From Chryseobacterium formosum (GTDB lineage: Bacteria; Bacteroidota; Bacteroidia; Flavobacteriales; Weeksellaceae): a stretch of 36,011 bases of DNA. Below, in pieces: positions 8,381-16,764 of the stretch; the first letter of the stretch is position 1; each line of letters begins with the position of its first letter. The stretch covers positions 1-36,011 of the forward strand of contig NZ_JAOVZW010000034.1 in the NCBI RefSeq assembly GCF_026460885.1, read 5' to 3'. Both the position numbers and the translations under genes were made by a program. Below the pieces are notes generated by a model. That model worked only from the letters and a program-made list of their open reading frames with translations, made no database searches and was not told the DNA's origin.

Positions 8381-8934
8381 TTTTCTGCTCTGTTGCTTAA
8401 AACATTGGTCATTTTTTCCTGCATTAGTTTTTCAAAACTTTGATGTACCTCATCGCCAGTCTGTGGATAATCGTGAACTTCAGGCAGCCAATGTACCAAA
8501 ACAATATTCCCATTAGATTTTAACCTGTCAAACAAACTTAATACAGCTGATTTCCAGTCAGTTGGCGATAGATAATACGCTACTTCTGAAATCATAACTA
8601 AGTCGTACAGGTCATCCGGAAATTCGTTTTGAAAATTGAGCAGTTTAAAAGACACATTTTTCAAATCTATGCAGCGTTTAGCAGCAAGATCCAAAGCTTT
8701 TTGTGAAATATCTGTAGCTAAAAGATGAGTGCTTTTTTGCGCCAATAGCTGAGTGAGAACACCGATAGAACATCCGATTTCTAAAACGTTCTCATAATGA
8801 TCTTTCGGCAGAGCTGCGATGGTTGTTGCATATTTTGCCGCCTCATATTCGCTAGTTTCAAAGTTCCACGGATCTTCGTTTGCATCATAGACCTCTTTGA
8901 AGTAGTCAGAATTTAAAGATTGTTTTTTGTTCAT
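8350..8934 (-). CDS. SAM-dependent methyltransferase, NodS-like
   Basis: A 194-residue class I methyltransferase. The SAM-binding motif I is LEIGCSIGVLTQLLA at residues 51-65, followed by the acidic strand end ATDIS near 75 and by LYDLVMISEVAYYL (motif II/post-II). The N-terminal FKEVYDANEDPWNFETSEYE is characteristic of the NodS family, whose rhizobial founder N-methylates the de-acetylated end of a chito-oligosaccharide. It starts in a TAATG overlap with the upstream PIG-L deacetylase, so the two are translationally coupled. Its tail overlaps the convergent glycosyltransferase by 31 bases. A role in methylating the de-acetylated amino-sugar product of the upstream enzyme is a plausible inference. 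Confidence 0.87.
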   Translation of the reverse strand: MNKKQSLNSDYFKEVYDANEDPWNFETSEYEAAKYATTIAALPKDHYENVLEIGCSIGVLTQLLAQKSTHLLATDISQKALDLAAKRCIDLKNVSFKLLNFQNEFPDDLYDLVMISEVAYYLSPTDWKSAVLSLFDRLKSNGNIVLVHWLPEVHDYPQTGDEVHQSFEKLMQEKMTNVLSNRAENYRIDVWEKL

Positions 8935-9659
8935 TATTTTGAGATAAAAAATGTTTCGTAAGGCACATTAAATTGATCAAGCATTTCCTGAGAAAGCTGA
9001 AATCCTTCAGGATCATCACTTATCAAATTGGTAATTTGAGAACGATGTTGTGAGATTGCTTGCTGCTTTTTATTTAGCACGCTGCTTATATTGAGTCGAA
9101 AAGGCATTGATTCTTCCTGAGTGGGCGAATCCTCTGTTTCGCCTAATTCTTGAAGCCAAATCGGGTATTCATAAATTTTTGCAATGGAAGTTTCACAAGT
9201 ATTAATCAATTGAAAAGCAGATTGGTGATCAGGATGCGGATCTCTTCGCCAAGGCACAAATATACTCTGCGGCTTAATAACATTAATCATTTTAGATATA
9301 ATGTTTACTGCTTCGCCAAATAGATTATCGCCGACTGAGGGCACATTTCTATCCGGATATCTGCAAAAAATAATATTTTCTTCTCTTACGCCCAGAATTC
9401 TGGCAGCATCTATTAATTCTTGTTCGCGTAAATCTCTCAGTTTTTCGGCAGGATATTCTTTGCTATTCGGGTGAGATAATGTTCCGTCGCTGAGTAATAC
9501 AATATAAACGGTATGATTATATTTACGCAGAAGTGAGATGACGCCTCCACAACCCAAACTCTCATCATCTGCATGAGGAGCAACAATCACGGTTGTTCCA
9601 AAACCTGTGACACATTGTTCTGGCGCCAACGGGATATTTTCAAAATTTATTTTATTCAT
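8934..9659 (-). CDS. PIG-L family deacetylase (LmbE-like)
   Basis: A 241-residue zinc-dependent N-acetyl-sugar deacetylase of the PIG-L/LmbE family. The metal/catalytic motif PHADDE places H29 and D31-D32, and the second motif DPHPDHQ provides H142, D144 and H145. Length matches the family. No signal peptide is seen. Known members remove the N-acetyl group from GlcNAc-containing lipids, GlcNAc-inositol or bacillithiol precursors. It overlaps the upstream acyl-CoA dehydrogenase by 8 bases (ATGAATAA) and the downstream methyltransferase by one base, so it is the middle gene of a tight three-gene operon. Confidence 0.92.
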   Translation of the reverse strand: MNKINFENIPLAPEQCVTGFGTTVIVAPHADDESLGCGGVISLLRKYNHTVYIVLLSDGTLSHPNSKEYPAEKLRDLREQELIDAARILGVREENIIFCRYPDRNVPSVGDNLFGEAVNIISKMINVIKPQSIFVPWRRDPHPDHQSAFQLINTCETSIAKIYEYPIWLQELGETEDSPTQEESMPFRLNISSVLNKKQQAISQHRSQITNLISDDPEGFQLSQEMLDQFNVPYETFFISK

Positions 9660-10842
9660 TTTTTTCTTTATTAAAATTCAGGTTCCAAATTTCACTTGCA
9701 GAATTTTCGGAATTTAGTACATATCCACCAACATCGCCCAACACTGCATCAGGTGCCGGTTGCCTAAGATACGTGCTAAGATCACGAATGATTCTTTCAA
9801 AATGATAAGGTTTATTTAGTCCGCGAGCACCGACACATTTTTGACAAAGATTCATAACCTCAATGCAGATTTGTTCGATTGCAGTTCGCATCATATTCGC
9901 AAAAATGATCAGGTTTTCGCCTCTGCTTTTTGTTGTTTTTTTCATGTAATGATCCATTCTCAGAGCGGCACCGTTTAACCATTGATTTCCAGATTCTACT
10001 GCGATCGCCATTTGACCTAAACGCATTTTCTGAAAAGGATCTTGAGTTCTATTTAAACTTACCAGATATTTTTTCGTTTCATCTAAAAGCTGTTCCGCTC
10101 CGCCTAACTGTACTGCCGCAAATCTAACTGCGCCACCGCTAAAGCCAGGCTGTTGGTAATATTCTCCTGCTGATCCCAATAAATTAATTTTTAAAACAGG
10201 CGTTTTAAGAAAGGTAAGTTTAAAACTCCTGCTCGATTTCATTCCCATTGGATTCCACCAGCTTGAATCACTTTTTAGATTTGCCTCATCAAGCGGAACT
10301 ACACACATTTGCCAAGATCCATCCTTTTTTGCGGCGGTCACGATAGGTCGGCTAACATAGTCAGTACCTGTCGCAAAAGTTTTTGACCCATTTAAATAAT
10401 AAATCCCTTTTCCTACTTTTGAAAGAAAAGTTCCATCAGAAGCCTGCGTGTTCCAGACTCCAAAAAGTTTACCGTCAAATGCATCTGATGCGAAAAGTTT
10501 TTTTTGCTTTTCATTTCCGAATTGATTGATTAAAATCTGGGCATTGATATGACCTTCTAAAACTCTTCCCATAACCAAGTTTCCTTTACCAATATTTTTT
10601 AAAATAGTTAGTAAGGCTAAATTTGTACCGGGTGTTAATCCCAGATTCTGACCTCCATACTCTTCCGGAATACTTGCCGTTAAAAGTTTTGAAGTTTTTA
10701 ATTTAGCCAAAGTTTTTTCAGGAAAAGATTGTACAGAATCTGTTTCTGCAGTTTCTGAAACCGATGCTGCAGTTATAAGCTGTGAAGCAAAAACTAATTC
10801 TGACAATGTTGATTTGCTTATTTTGGCGTGTTTTTTTTTCAA
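9652..10842 (-). CDS. Acyl-CoA dehydrogenase-like flavoprotein
   Basis: A 396-residue protein of the acyl-CoA dehydrogenase fold, though divergent. Typical segments are IPEEYGGQNLGLTPG (N-terminal helical domain), the beta-domain FGVWNTQASDG and KTFATGTDYVSRPIV, and C-terminal CQKCVGARGLNKPYHFERIIRDLSTYLRQ, which corresponds to the family's FAD-contacting end. The start is a TTG at 10842: there is no ATG upstream in frame before a stop (TAA), and the next methionine is far inside the conserved domain. It leads the operon with the PIG-L deacetylase and NodS-like methyltransferase. An operator/promoter at 11192-11236 would give a leader of about 340 bases containing a gene remnant. Confidence 0.85.
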   Translation of the reverse strand: MKKKHAKISKSTLSELVFASQLITAASVSETAETDSVQSFPEKTLAKLKTSKLLTASIPEEYGGQNLGLTPGTNLALLTILKNIGKGNLVMGRVLEGHINAQILINQFGNEKQKKLFASDAFDGKLFGVWNTQASDGTFLSKVGKGIYYLNGSKTFATGTDYVSRPIVTAAKKDGSWQMCVVPLDEANLKSDSSWWNPMGMKSSRSFKLTFLKTPVLKINLLGSAGEYYQQPGFSGGAVRFAAVQLGGAEQLLDETKKYLVSLNRTQDPFQKMRLGQMAIAVESGNQWLNGAALRMDHYMKKTTKSRGENLIIFANMMRTAIEQICIEVMNLCQKCVGARGLNKPYHFERIIRDLSTYLRQPAPDAVLGDVGGYVLNSENSASEIWNLNFNKEKNE

Positions 10843-10938
10843 ATCTTTAGCTATAAATGTTATTATTTAATTTTAAACATAAAATCAAATTACGTTTGAT
10901 TTATTTATTCCTTATTTATATTTTAATGCAGTTAAATT

Positions 10939-11115
10939 TCAAGTGACTTTAATCATCAAATTGACAAAGTCTTCCCATTCCAATTTACTTCTACCAAATA
11001 TTCCTCCTTCACCAAATACAGTACGGAGAATATCCCAAAGTCTAACGTTTGAGGTATTTGGAAATTCATTTCAGCCATAAATACTTAATTGGAGATTACT
11101 CCCTGAACGTATCAT
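10939..11115 (-). pseudogene. Remnant of a small gene in the acyl-CoA dehydrogenase leader
   Basis: From an ATG at 11115 one frame reads 14 codons, an in-frame TGA, then 43 codons ending at a TGA at 10939-10941. The second part has a protein-like composition (RLWDILRTVFGEGG, KLEWEDFVNLMIK), unlike random AT-rich DNA. It lies about 70 bases downstream of the predicted start of the promoter at 11192-11236, where the first gene of an operon is expected. I do not recognise the family. A 40-codon ORF in another frame (10956-11078) overlaps it and has less protein-like composition. Confidence 0.4.
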
Positions 11116-11191
11116 AATGAAACTATTCGTTGAAGTTTATTCGTAAAAATTTGTTTCTTCTATAGATAAGGTCTAAATTTTAGATGTATCT

Positions 11192-11236
11192 CAAAGCTAT
11201 TACAAAACATTTCGACCTGCTATGATTTAAGTCACA
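11192..11236 (-). promoter_or_regulatory. Crp/Fnr-type operator and -7 box (acyl-CoA dehydrogenase operon)
   Basis: Operator TATGAT-TTAA-GTCACA at 11221-11236 (one mismatch to TATGAY-N4-RTCATA). The minus-strand -7 box TAGCTTTG, a perfect TAnnTTTG, lies at 11192-11199, 29.5 bp from the operator centre. This is the class II activator geometry seen at the other sites in the window. The predicted start is near 11186. Confidence 0.6.
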
Positions 11237-11308
11237 TAATAATACCAATCGTTTTTAATCTATCGTAACGTTTTAAAAATAGAATTATCAAGCTGTTTTT
11301 TATAAATA

Positions 11309-11330
11309 AGACCTCTCTCACGAGAGGTCT
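11309..11330. terminator. Hairpin after the alcohol dehydrogenase gene
   Basis: AGACCTCTC and GAGAGGTCT form a perfect 9-bp stem with a 4-base loop, 54 bases past the alcohol dehydrogenase stop. The following minus-strand sequence is AT-rich without a long U run, so termination strength is uncertain. It probably closes the five-gene katE operon. Confidence 0.65.
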
Positions 11331-11384
11331 GCAATCAAAATAATTAATAACACTTATTAAAATCTAATCGTCTTATTTTAATTA

Positions 11385-12551
11385 TTATTTCCAAGGATCT
11401 AAAACCACTTTTACACAGCCGTCTTCTTTTTTATGGAATATTTCATATCCTTTAGCTACTTCATCCAAAGCTAAACGATGGGTAATAATATCATCTAGTT
11501 TAACCTGTCCTGTTTCCACATAATTCAGAAGTTTATCAATGATCGGATGAACAGGAGCCTGACCTGCTTTGATTGTCAGTCCTTTATCAAATAATTGCCC
11601 TACTTTGAAATTATCATAATTCATCGGATACACTCCTAATATAGAAACAAAACCACCTCTTTTGGCTCCGCTCATGCAAGCTTCTAATACTTTTACCGAA
11701 CCTTTTTCAAAATTGATTACCGCTTTGGCTCTGTCAATCAGGTCTCTGTCCGGTTCAAATCCTACAGCATCGATACAAACATCTGCACCACGACCATCGG
11801 TCATATCACGAATCTGTTCTACGGTTTTTTCCGCATCTTCCCAAAGTATAGTTTCACAACCTGTGAGTTTTGAAATCTGGTCTAATCGGTATTGCTGAGT
11901 ATCAATAACGATTATTTTTTTGGCATTGTGTAAAATGGCACTTTTCGCTGACATAGATCCAACAGGACCGGCTCCAAATATTGCTACTGTTTCTCCCCCT
12001 TTTAGATCTGCCCACATAACACCTGTATAACCTGTTGGGAATATATCTGTTAAAAACAAAACCTGCTCGTCAGTCATTGAATCTGAAACTTTTCTGGGTC
12101 CAAAGTTGGCATACGGTACACGAACATACTGTGCCTGTCCGCCATCGTAACCGCCATACAAATCTGTGTAGCCAAACATTCCGCCACCTTTTTCAGTTAA
12201 AATTCCACCCTCCGGACCATAATTTTGGGTATTAGAGTGTTCGCAACCCGAAGGAAGATCATGCTGACAAAAATAACATCCACCACAGGCAATCGGGAAA
12301 GGAACCACAACACGATCTCCCACTTTAAGATGGGTAATATTAGCACCCACTTCCTCAATGATTCCCATAAACTCATGTCCCATCACCATCGGACGAGCCT
12401 GTGGAATTCCACCGCTGTACATGTGCAAATCGCTTCCGCAAATTGCTGTTGAGGTTACTTTTAAAATAATATCATTAGGATCTTTGATAATCGGATCATC
12501 GACGATATCACACGTAATCTTACCCGGGGCGTGAAAAACTGCTGCTTTCAT
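11385..12551 (-). CDS. Zinc-dependent alcohol dehydrogenase (formaldehyde dehydrogenase-like MDR)
   Basis: A 388-residue medium-chain dehydrogenase. Catalytic zinc ligands are C38, H59 and E60 (ICGSD, GHE); structural zinc is bound by C89, C92, C95 and C103 (CGGCYFCQHDLPSGC). The Rossmann motif GAGPVG at 193-198 indicates NAD(P) binding. The long insert rich in glycine around residues 112-140 and the overall length place it near glutathione-independent formaldehyde dehydrogenases and related threonine/alcohol dehydrogenases. It oxidises a small alcohol or aldehyde adduct in the cytoplasm; the substrate is not determined. It is 42 bases downstream of katE and ends the stress operon. Genes of this type accompany catalase and other general-stress genes in many soil bacteria. 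Confidence 0.92.
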   Translation of the reverse strand: MKAAVFHAPGKITCDIVDDPIIKDPNDIILKVTSTAICGSDLHMYSGGIPQARPMVMGHEFMGIIEEVGANITHLKVGDRVVVPFPIACGGCYFCQHDLPSGCEHSNTQNYGPEGGILTEKGGGMFGYTDLYGGYDGGQAQYVRVPYANFGPRKVSDSMTDEQVLFLTDIFPTGYTGVMWADLKGGETVAIFGAGPVGSMSAKSAILHNAKKIIVIDTQQYRLDQISKLTGCETILWEDAEKTVEQIRDMTDGRGADVCIDAVGFEPDRDLIDRAKAVINFEKGSVKVLEACMSGAKRGGFVSILGVYPMNYDNFKVGQLFDKGLTIKAGQAPVHPIIDKLLNYVETGQVKLDDIITHRLALDEVAKGYEIFHKKEDGCVKVVLDPWK

Positions 12552-12593
12552 ATTTTTATTCTTTGATTTGGTTAAATTTAAATTTCTAAAAGC

Positions 12594-14735
12594 TTATGCT
12601 TCTATTCCGTTTCTTTCTTTTTCGAATTCCCAGACTCTGTGATTGGCAATGGCATCTACAAATAAATCATCAGCATCTGAATCTTCAGAAGAAATTACTC
12701 CCGGATCATTATGCTTAACCAATGCTACATCGGTAAGATTTTTTAGGGTGTCGGTTTCAGGACCGAAATAAATCGCTTTACAATGACGGAATGCCTCATT
12801 AACGAAATCAACGGTCATATTTTTATTTCCTGGTCTGGCAAAACCCTCCGCAGATTTTGCTCCCCCACAGATGTACAATGCATCAAAACAAACACTTGAT
12901 GTTGTAGAAAGAGCATGATCCGGAATATAGGCTTGTCCGTCTGCTGATTTGACAGCCGCAACTGAATCTGCGATATACTGTACAACCGCGCCCTGACCTT
13001 CCAATTTTTCGATTAAACGATAGGTAGAAACAGCGTCAAAACCATCAGTCATCATGAAACCTATCACACGGCTTTCGATGGTATCCTTCACTGTATCTGC
13101 CATGCTCAATGCTTTTGAAACCTTCGTTTTTGGTTCAATTTCTTTACTCTGAAGACTTGACGTATCTGCATCTGCAGGAATACTCTGATTAGGCTGATTT
13201 AGAACTTTTACCTCAACCCCCAATCTTGATGCCACTTCATTAGCCAAATCTTTATCAACAAAAGCAAGCTGACCAACCATTCTTTCTCTGATTGACTGAA
13301 TGGTAACTTTAGACAACTCAAAAACCAATGCATTCTGTATATGTGTTTTTTCAAATGTTGACTGGCTGTTAAAAAAAAGTTTTGCCTGTGAATAATGGTC
13401 TACAAAACTTTCACTTCTTGCTCTTACTTTGTGACCTTCTACTCGCTCTTCCTGTGAGGCAAAACCTCCGTCTTTCATCATTGCCTGAAAAGGACATCCA
13501 CCTCCCATCGTATTGGGTTCATAACTCACTTTTCCTGTAGGGATCTGCTGACGCATGTGACCATCACGCTGATTATTATGAACCGTAGTAATTGATCTGT
13601 TAATCGGAATTTCGTGGAAATTTGGTGATCCCAATCTTGTAAGCTGTGTATCTGTATAAGAGAATAATCTACCTTGTAAAAGCGGATCATTACTGAAATC
13701 AATTCCCGGAACAATATGACCTGGATGAAATGCTACCTGCTCAGTCTCTGCAAAGAAGTTATCCGGGTTTCTGTTTAACGTTAAAGTACCAACCAACTTA
13801 ACCGGAACGACCTCTTCAGGGACCAATTTTGTAGGATCCAAAAGATCAAAATCAAAGTCATGCTCGTTTTCTTCGGGAATTAACTGTACTCCGAAATCCC
13901 ATTCCGGGAAAGCACCGTTTTCGATAGCTTCCCAAAGATCACGTCTGTGGAAATCAGGATCGTTTCCTGAAATTTTCTGAGCTTCCGGCCATGCAACCGA
14001 ATGCACTCCCAATCTTGGTTTAAAGTGAAATTTCACAAAATGAACTTTCCCTTCTTCATTGACAAATTTAAAAGAGTGAACCCCAAATCCTTCCATCATA
14101 CGATAGCTTCTAGGAATCGCACGATCGCTCATCAACCACATAATCATGTGAGTGCTTTCGGGCATCAACGAAATAAAATCCCAAAACGTATTGTGTGCTG
14201 AAGAAGCCTGCGGAATTTCATTATCAGGTTCAGGTTTCACAGCGTGTACAAGATCCGGAAATTTAATTGCATCCTGAATAAAAAACACAGGAATATTGTT
14301 GGCTACTAAATCATAAATACCTTCCTGAGTATAAAATTTCACAGCAAAACCTCTTACATCACGAGCCAGATCTGTACTGCCTCTGCTTCCTCCTACGGTA
14401 GAAAATCTAACGAAAACAGGAGTTTCTTCGTCAACGTTATTTAAAAATTTTGCCTTTGTGTATTCTGAAAGGCTTTTATTTAATTTAAAAACACCATGCG
14501 CCCCAGACCCTCTTGCATGAACGACTCTTTCAGGAATTCTTTCATGGTCAAAATGGGTTATTTTTTCTCTCAGGATAAAATCTTCAAGTAAAGACGGGCC
14601 ACGCTCGCCGGATTTTAAAGAATCCTGATTGTTATTGATTTTTAAACCTTGATTAGTGGTCAGCATTTCCTCTGAATTGTCTGTAGTGGCATTCTTAAGC
14701 TGATCAACTTTTTCGTTTAAATGTTCATTTTTCAT
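12594..14735 (-). CDS. katE: Monofunctional catalase HPII (large subunit, clade 2)
   Basis: A 713-residue heme catalase that breaks down hydrogen peroxide. The distal histidine is H73 in ERVVHARGSGAHG, with N146 in VANNIPVFF; the proximal heme ligand is Y360 in RLFSYTDTQLTRLG, with R356 nearby. The length beyond the usual 480-500 residues and the C-terminal domain (about 555-713, KVSKALSMADTVKDTIESRV onward, flavodoxin/DJ-1-like) identify the large-subunit HPII type. A 69-base gap with an inverted repeat (14786-14801) separates it from the gene above, and the alcohol dehydrogenase follows after 42 bases. It is the fourth gene of an operon whose promoter carries the regional Crp/Fnr-type operator at 16628. 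Confidence 0.97.
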   Translation of the reverse strand: MKNEHLNEKVDQLKNATTDNSEEMLTTNQGLKINNNQDSLKSGERGPSLLEDFILREKITHFDHERIPERVVHARGSGAHGVFKLNKSLSEYTKAKFLNNVDEETPVFVRFSTVGGSRGSTDLARDVRGFAVKFYTQEGIYDLVANNIPVFFIQDAIKFPDLVHAVKPEPDNEIPQASSAHNTFWDFISLMPESTHMIMWLMSDRAIPRSYRMMEGFGVHSFKFVNEEGKVHFVKFHFKPRLGVHSVAWPEAQKISGNDPDFHRRDLWEAIENGAFPEWDFGVQLIPEENEHDFDFDLLDPTKLVPEEVVPVKLVGTLTLNRNPDNFFAETEQVAFHPGHIVPGIDFSNDPLLQGRLFSYTDTQLTRLGSPNFHEIPINRSITTVHNNQRDGHMRQQIPTGKVSYEPNTMGGGCPFQAMMKDGGFASQEERVEGHKVRARSESFVDHYSQAKLFFNSQSTFEKTHIQNALVFELSKVTIQSIRERMVGQLAFVDKDLANEVASRLGVEVKVLNQPNQSIPADADTSSLQSKEIEPKTKVSKALSMADTVKDTIESRVIGFMMTDGFDAVSTYRLIEKLEGQGAVVQYIADSVAAVKSADGQAYIPDHALSTTSSVCFDALYICGGAKSAEGFARPGNKNMTVDFVNEAFRHCKAIYFGPETDTLKNLTDVALVKHNDPGVISSEDSDADDLFVDAIANHRVWEFEKERNGIEA

Positions 14736-14785
14736 AATAATTTTAATAAGTGGTTTGTACTATATTTTGTTTTGATTGTGTATTG

Positions 14786-14801
14786 ATATTGTACACAATA
14801 T
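14786..14801. repeat. Inverted repeat upstream of katE
   Basis: ATATTGT-AC-ACAATAT (7-bp arms, 2-base centre) lies 50 bases before the katE start. It may be an operator or a weak mRNA hairpin giving katE separate control within the operon. It does not match the regional TATGAY-N4-RTCATA site. Confidence 0.45.
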
Positions 14802-14804
14802 TGA

Positions 14805-15461
14805 TTAGGGATTTTCATTATGTGGCATATCTACCGGTTTTGATTCTGGTGAGCCTTTCTGTCTGAGCCATATCGATAAAATAACGATGGAGAAAACTGC
14901 CAAAAACTCGCTTTGCCAATTCTGCAAAGATTCAAACCAAAATCTAGAATTCTGTAGGTAAGTTTCCCATGATACTAGTGGTTTGTCTTTCATTAGCTGT
15001 TCGCTGTTAAATTCTTTAAGGCTTCCGTAAAAATGAAGAACGAAACTGAGAACAAACAGAATAAAAAACGCAATAGACAATGAGTTTTTATAAACCTTTA
15101 AAATAAAACCTCCCCTCTTTACAGGCCATGGTGCATTTTCATGAGGCATAGGATAACGATCGACCTCATCCTTTCCTTCTAATGGTTTAGATTCACTCGA
15201 TCCTTTTTGGCGAAGTGACACCGTGAGCAATATGTACAGCATCATTTGTAGAAATTCGCTTTCCCAATTTTCAAATGTAGCCTGAATAAAATGACCGCTT
15301 GAGACGTAGCTGATTAAGTTTACAGTAGGTTTCCCGTTTTCTGTCAATTCCGAATTGAGCGTACTCCATCCAGTAAAGAATTGACCCGCCCAACAAACCA
15401 GCATCATTGTTAACAAAGCAATGCTTAACCCGTTTCGATAAAAAAAGGAATGCTTTTTCAT
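14805..15461 (-). CDS. DUF6766 family four-helix membrane protein
   Basis: A 218-residue membrane protein; the ATG at 15461 directly after the upstream stop (TAAAATG) is preferred over one at 15494 inside that gene. It has four predicted membrane segments in two pairs, and the two halves are an internal duplication. Each half reads hydrophobic segment, GW/GS, NSE, then F-x-ENWESEFLQ or LQNWQSEFLA, a second hydrophobic segment, and LRQKGSxESKP. The ENW/QNW-x-SEFL and LRQKGSPESKP signatures fit the DUF6766 family, of unknown function and often next to catalase or general-stress genes. It sits between an SDR and katE in the stress operon. Confidence 0.82.
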   Translation of the reverse strand: MKKHSFFYRNGLSIALLTMMLVCWAGQFFTGWSTLNSELTENGKPTVNLISYVSSGHFIQATFENWESEFLQMMLYILLTVSLRQKGSSESKPLEGKDEVDRYPMPHENAPWPVKRGGFILKVYKNSLSIAFFILFVLSFVLHFYGSLKEFNSEQLMKDKPLVSWETYLQNSRFWFESLQNWQSEFLAVFSIVILSIWLRQKGSPESKPVDMPHNENP

Positions 15462-15462
15462 T

Positions 15463-16260
15463 TTAATCTTCTTGAGATGGTTTTTGCATTTCACCCATTC
15501 TGTGGGCTGCCATACTTTCGGTGCTCAGGTTGCTCATAGCGACTGTCAGTTTATTTTTTAATCCTGAGATAATTTTATCATCTCCATTCATCATGGCTTT
15601 ATAGCCATCTTTAGCTACCTCTTCTGCAGAAGAAAAGTTTTCCCAATCTTCCATGATATTACTATCATTCATCAAAGCCTTATTGAAAAAATCTGTTGAG
15701 GTAGGTCCGGGAAGTAATGCGGTAATAGTGATCCCCGAATCTTTCAATTCTTCGCGTATTGCTTCAGACCATGATAAAATAAAAGCTTTTGTGCCGTGAT
15801 ATACAGAATGCCAAGGTCCGGGTGCGGTGCTTGCAATTGAAGCTAAATTCAAGACTTTTCCCAAACCTTTACCGGCTCTGTCTTTTAAAAATAGCTTAGT
15901 TAAAATAACGACTGATGTTATATTCAGGTTAATAATATCTATCTCACGGTTCAGATCAGTCTGCTGAAATTTCCCATAAAATCCCTGCCCTGCATCATTG
16001 ATGAGAATTGAAGGACTGATGTTGTTCACTTTCAATTCGGCATATAAAGAATACACATCATCCTGATAAAATAAGTTTTTATTAAAAATTGATATTTTGA
16101 CCCCGTACGATTTTAATTCTTCTGCAGTTTTATTAAGGGTTTCCTGATTACGACCCACAATCACCAAATTATATCCGTCATTCGCTAAGAGTTTTGCCAA
16201 CTCAAATCCTATTCCGCTGGTTGCCCCTGTAACCAAAGCGTATTCGTTATTCTTACTCAT
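15463..16260 (-). CDS. Short-chain dehydrogenase/reductase (classical SDR)
   Basis: A 265-residue classical SDR. The nucleotide-binding motif TGATSGIGFELAKLLA lies at residues 12-27, the structural motif reads NDAG instead of the usual NNAG, the catalytic serine is in LASIAST, and the YxxxK pair is YHGTK. GRNQ after the second strand suggests NADP(H). The family reduces or oxidises carbonyl/hydroxyl groups; the closest general type is the DltE/YqjQ-like group. It is followed with one base of spacing by the DUF6766 gene and preceded by a small lipoprotein gene 38 bases away, in the katE operon. Confidence 0.9.
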   Translation of the reverse strand: MSKNNEYALVTGATSGIGFELAKLLANDGYNLVIVGRNQETLNKTAEELKSYGVKISIFNKNLFYQDDVYSLYAELKVNNISPSILINDAGQGFYGKFQQTDLNREIDIINLNITSVVILTKLFLKDRAGKGLGKVLNLASIASTAPGPWHSVYHGTKAFILSWSEAIREELKDSGITITALLPGPTSTDFFNKALMNDSNIMEDWENFSSAEEVAKDGYKAMMNGDDKIISGLKNKLTVAMSNLSTESMAAHRMGEMQKPSQED

Positions 16261-16298
16261 AATGCTTAAATTTTATTAGTAATAATTCAGTATTGCTT

Positions 16299-16574
16299 CT
16301 ATTTATCTTTTACTGTTCCAGCTGAATTCTCTTGTTTTTTTTCAGATGAACCTGTAGACGAAGCGTCTTGCGAGGGAGCATTTTGAGTGGAAGCATTCTG
16401 CGATGCAGTACTTAAACTATCAGTTGTCAATCCGGAAGAATTATTAGTCGGCATAGTGCTTTTTTGCTGAGCAGATACAGAATCTGCATCATTTGAAGTC
16501 TCCTTAGATACATCTTTTTTGCAACTGATCGTGGTAAAAATCAAAACGATTGCTGTAGTGATAATTAATTTCAT
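16299..16574 (-). CDS. Small low-complexity lipoprotein
   Basis: A 91-residue protein with a lipoprotein signal (MKLIITTAIVLIFTTISC), the lipidated cysteine being C18, followed by KKD. The mature part is a hydrophilic, disordered segment rich in S, T, N, Q and A, with imperfect short repeats (QNAS, QNAP, QDAS). It would be anchored in the outer or inner membrane. It is the first gene of the operon with SDR, DUF6766, katE and alcohol dehydrogenase, with a leader of about 20 bases from the predicted promoter at 16599. Function is unknown; similar short Ser/Thr-rich lipoproteins are common in Flavobacteriia. Confidence 0.75.
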   Translation of the reverse strand: MKLIITTAIVLIFTTISCKKDVSKETSNDADSVSAQQKSTMPTNNSSGLTTDSLSTASQNASTQNAPSQDASSTGSSEKKQENSAGTVKDK

Positions 16575-16598
16575 ATTTATTTCTTTGATGGTTTATTT

Positions 16599-16672
16599 CA
16601 AAGTTATCACTGTATCCGAACGTATAGTATGACTTAGGTCATAGCAGTAAAACTAAAACAGTTTTAAATTTA
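16599..16672. promoter_or_regulatory. Divergent promoter with one shared Crp/Fnr-type operator (katE operon / PA2169-SDR operon)
   Basis: Operator TATGAC-TTAG-GTCATA at 16628-16643 is a perfect 6-4-6 palindrome. On the minus strand TAACTTTG (16599-16606) and on the plus strand TAAATTTA (16665-16672) both lie exactly 29.5 bp from its centre. Each would place the operator at about -42, the class II activator position, for both divergent operons. No TTG -33 element is visible in the minus direction, as expected for an activator-dependent promoter. Confidence 0.75.
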
Positions 16673-16764
16673 TAATCCGTCACAAAGAATAAAATATGTT
16701 TGTTTATAAATCTTTTAGAGGCATAATTCTTGTGACTTCATCCTACACACTACAAAAAATTATT

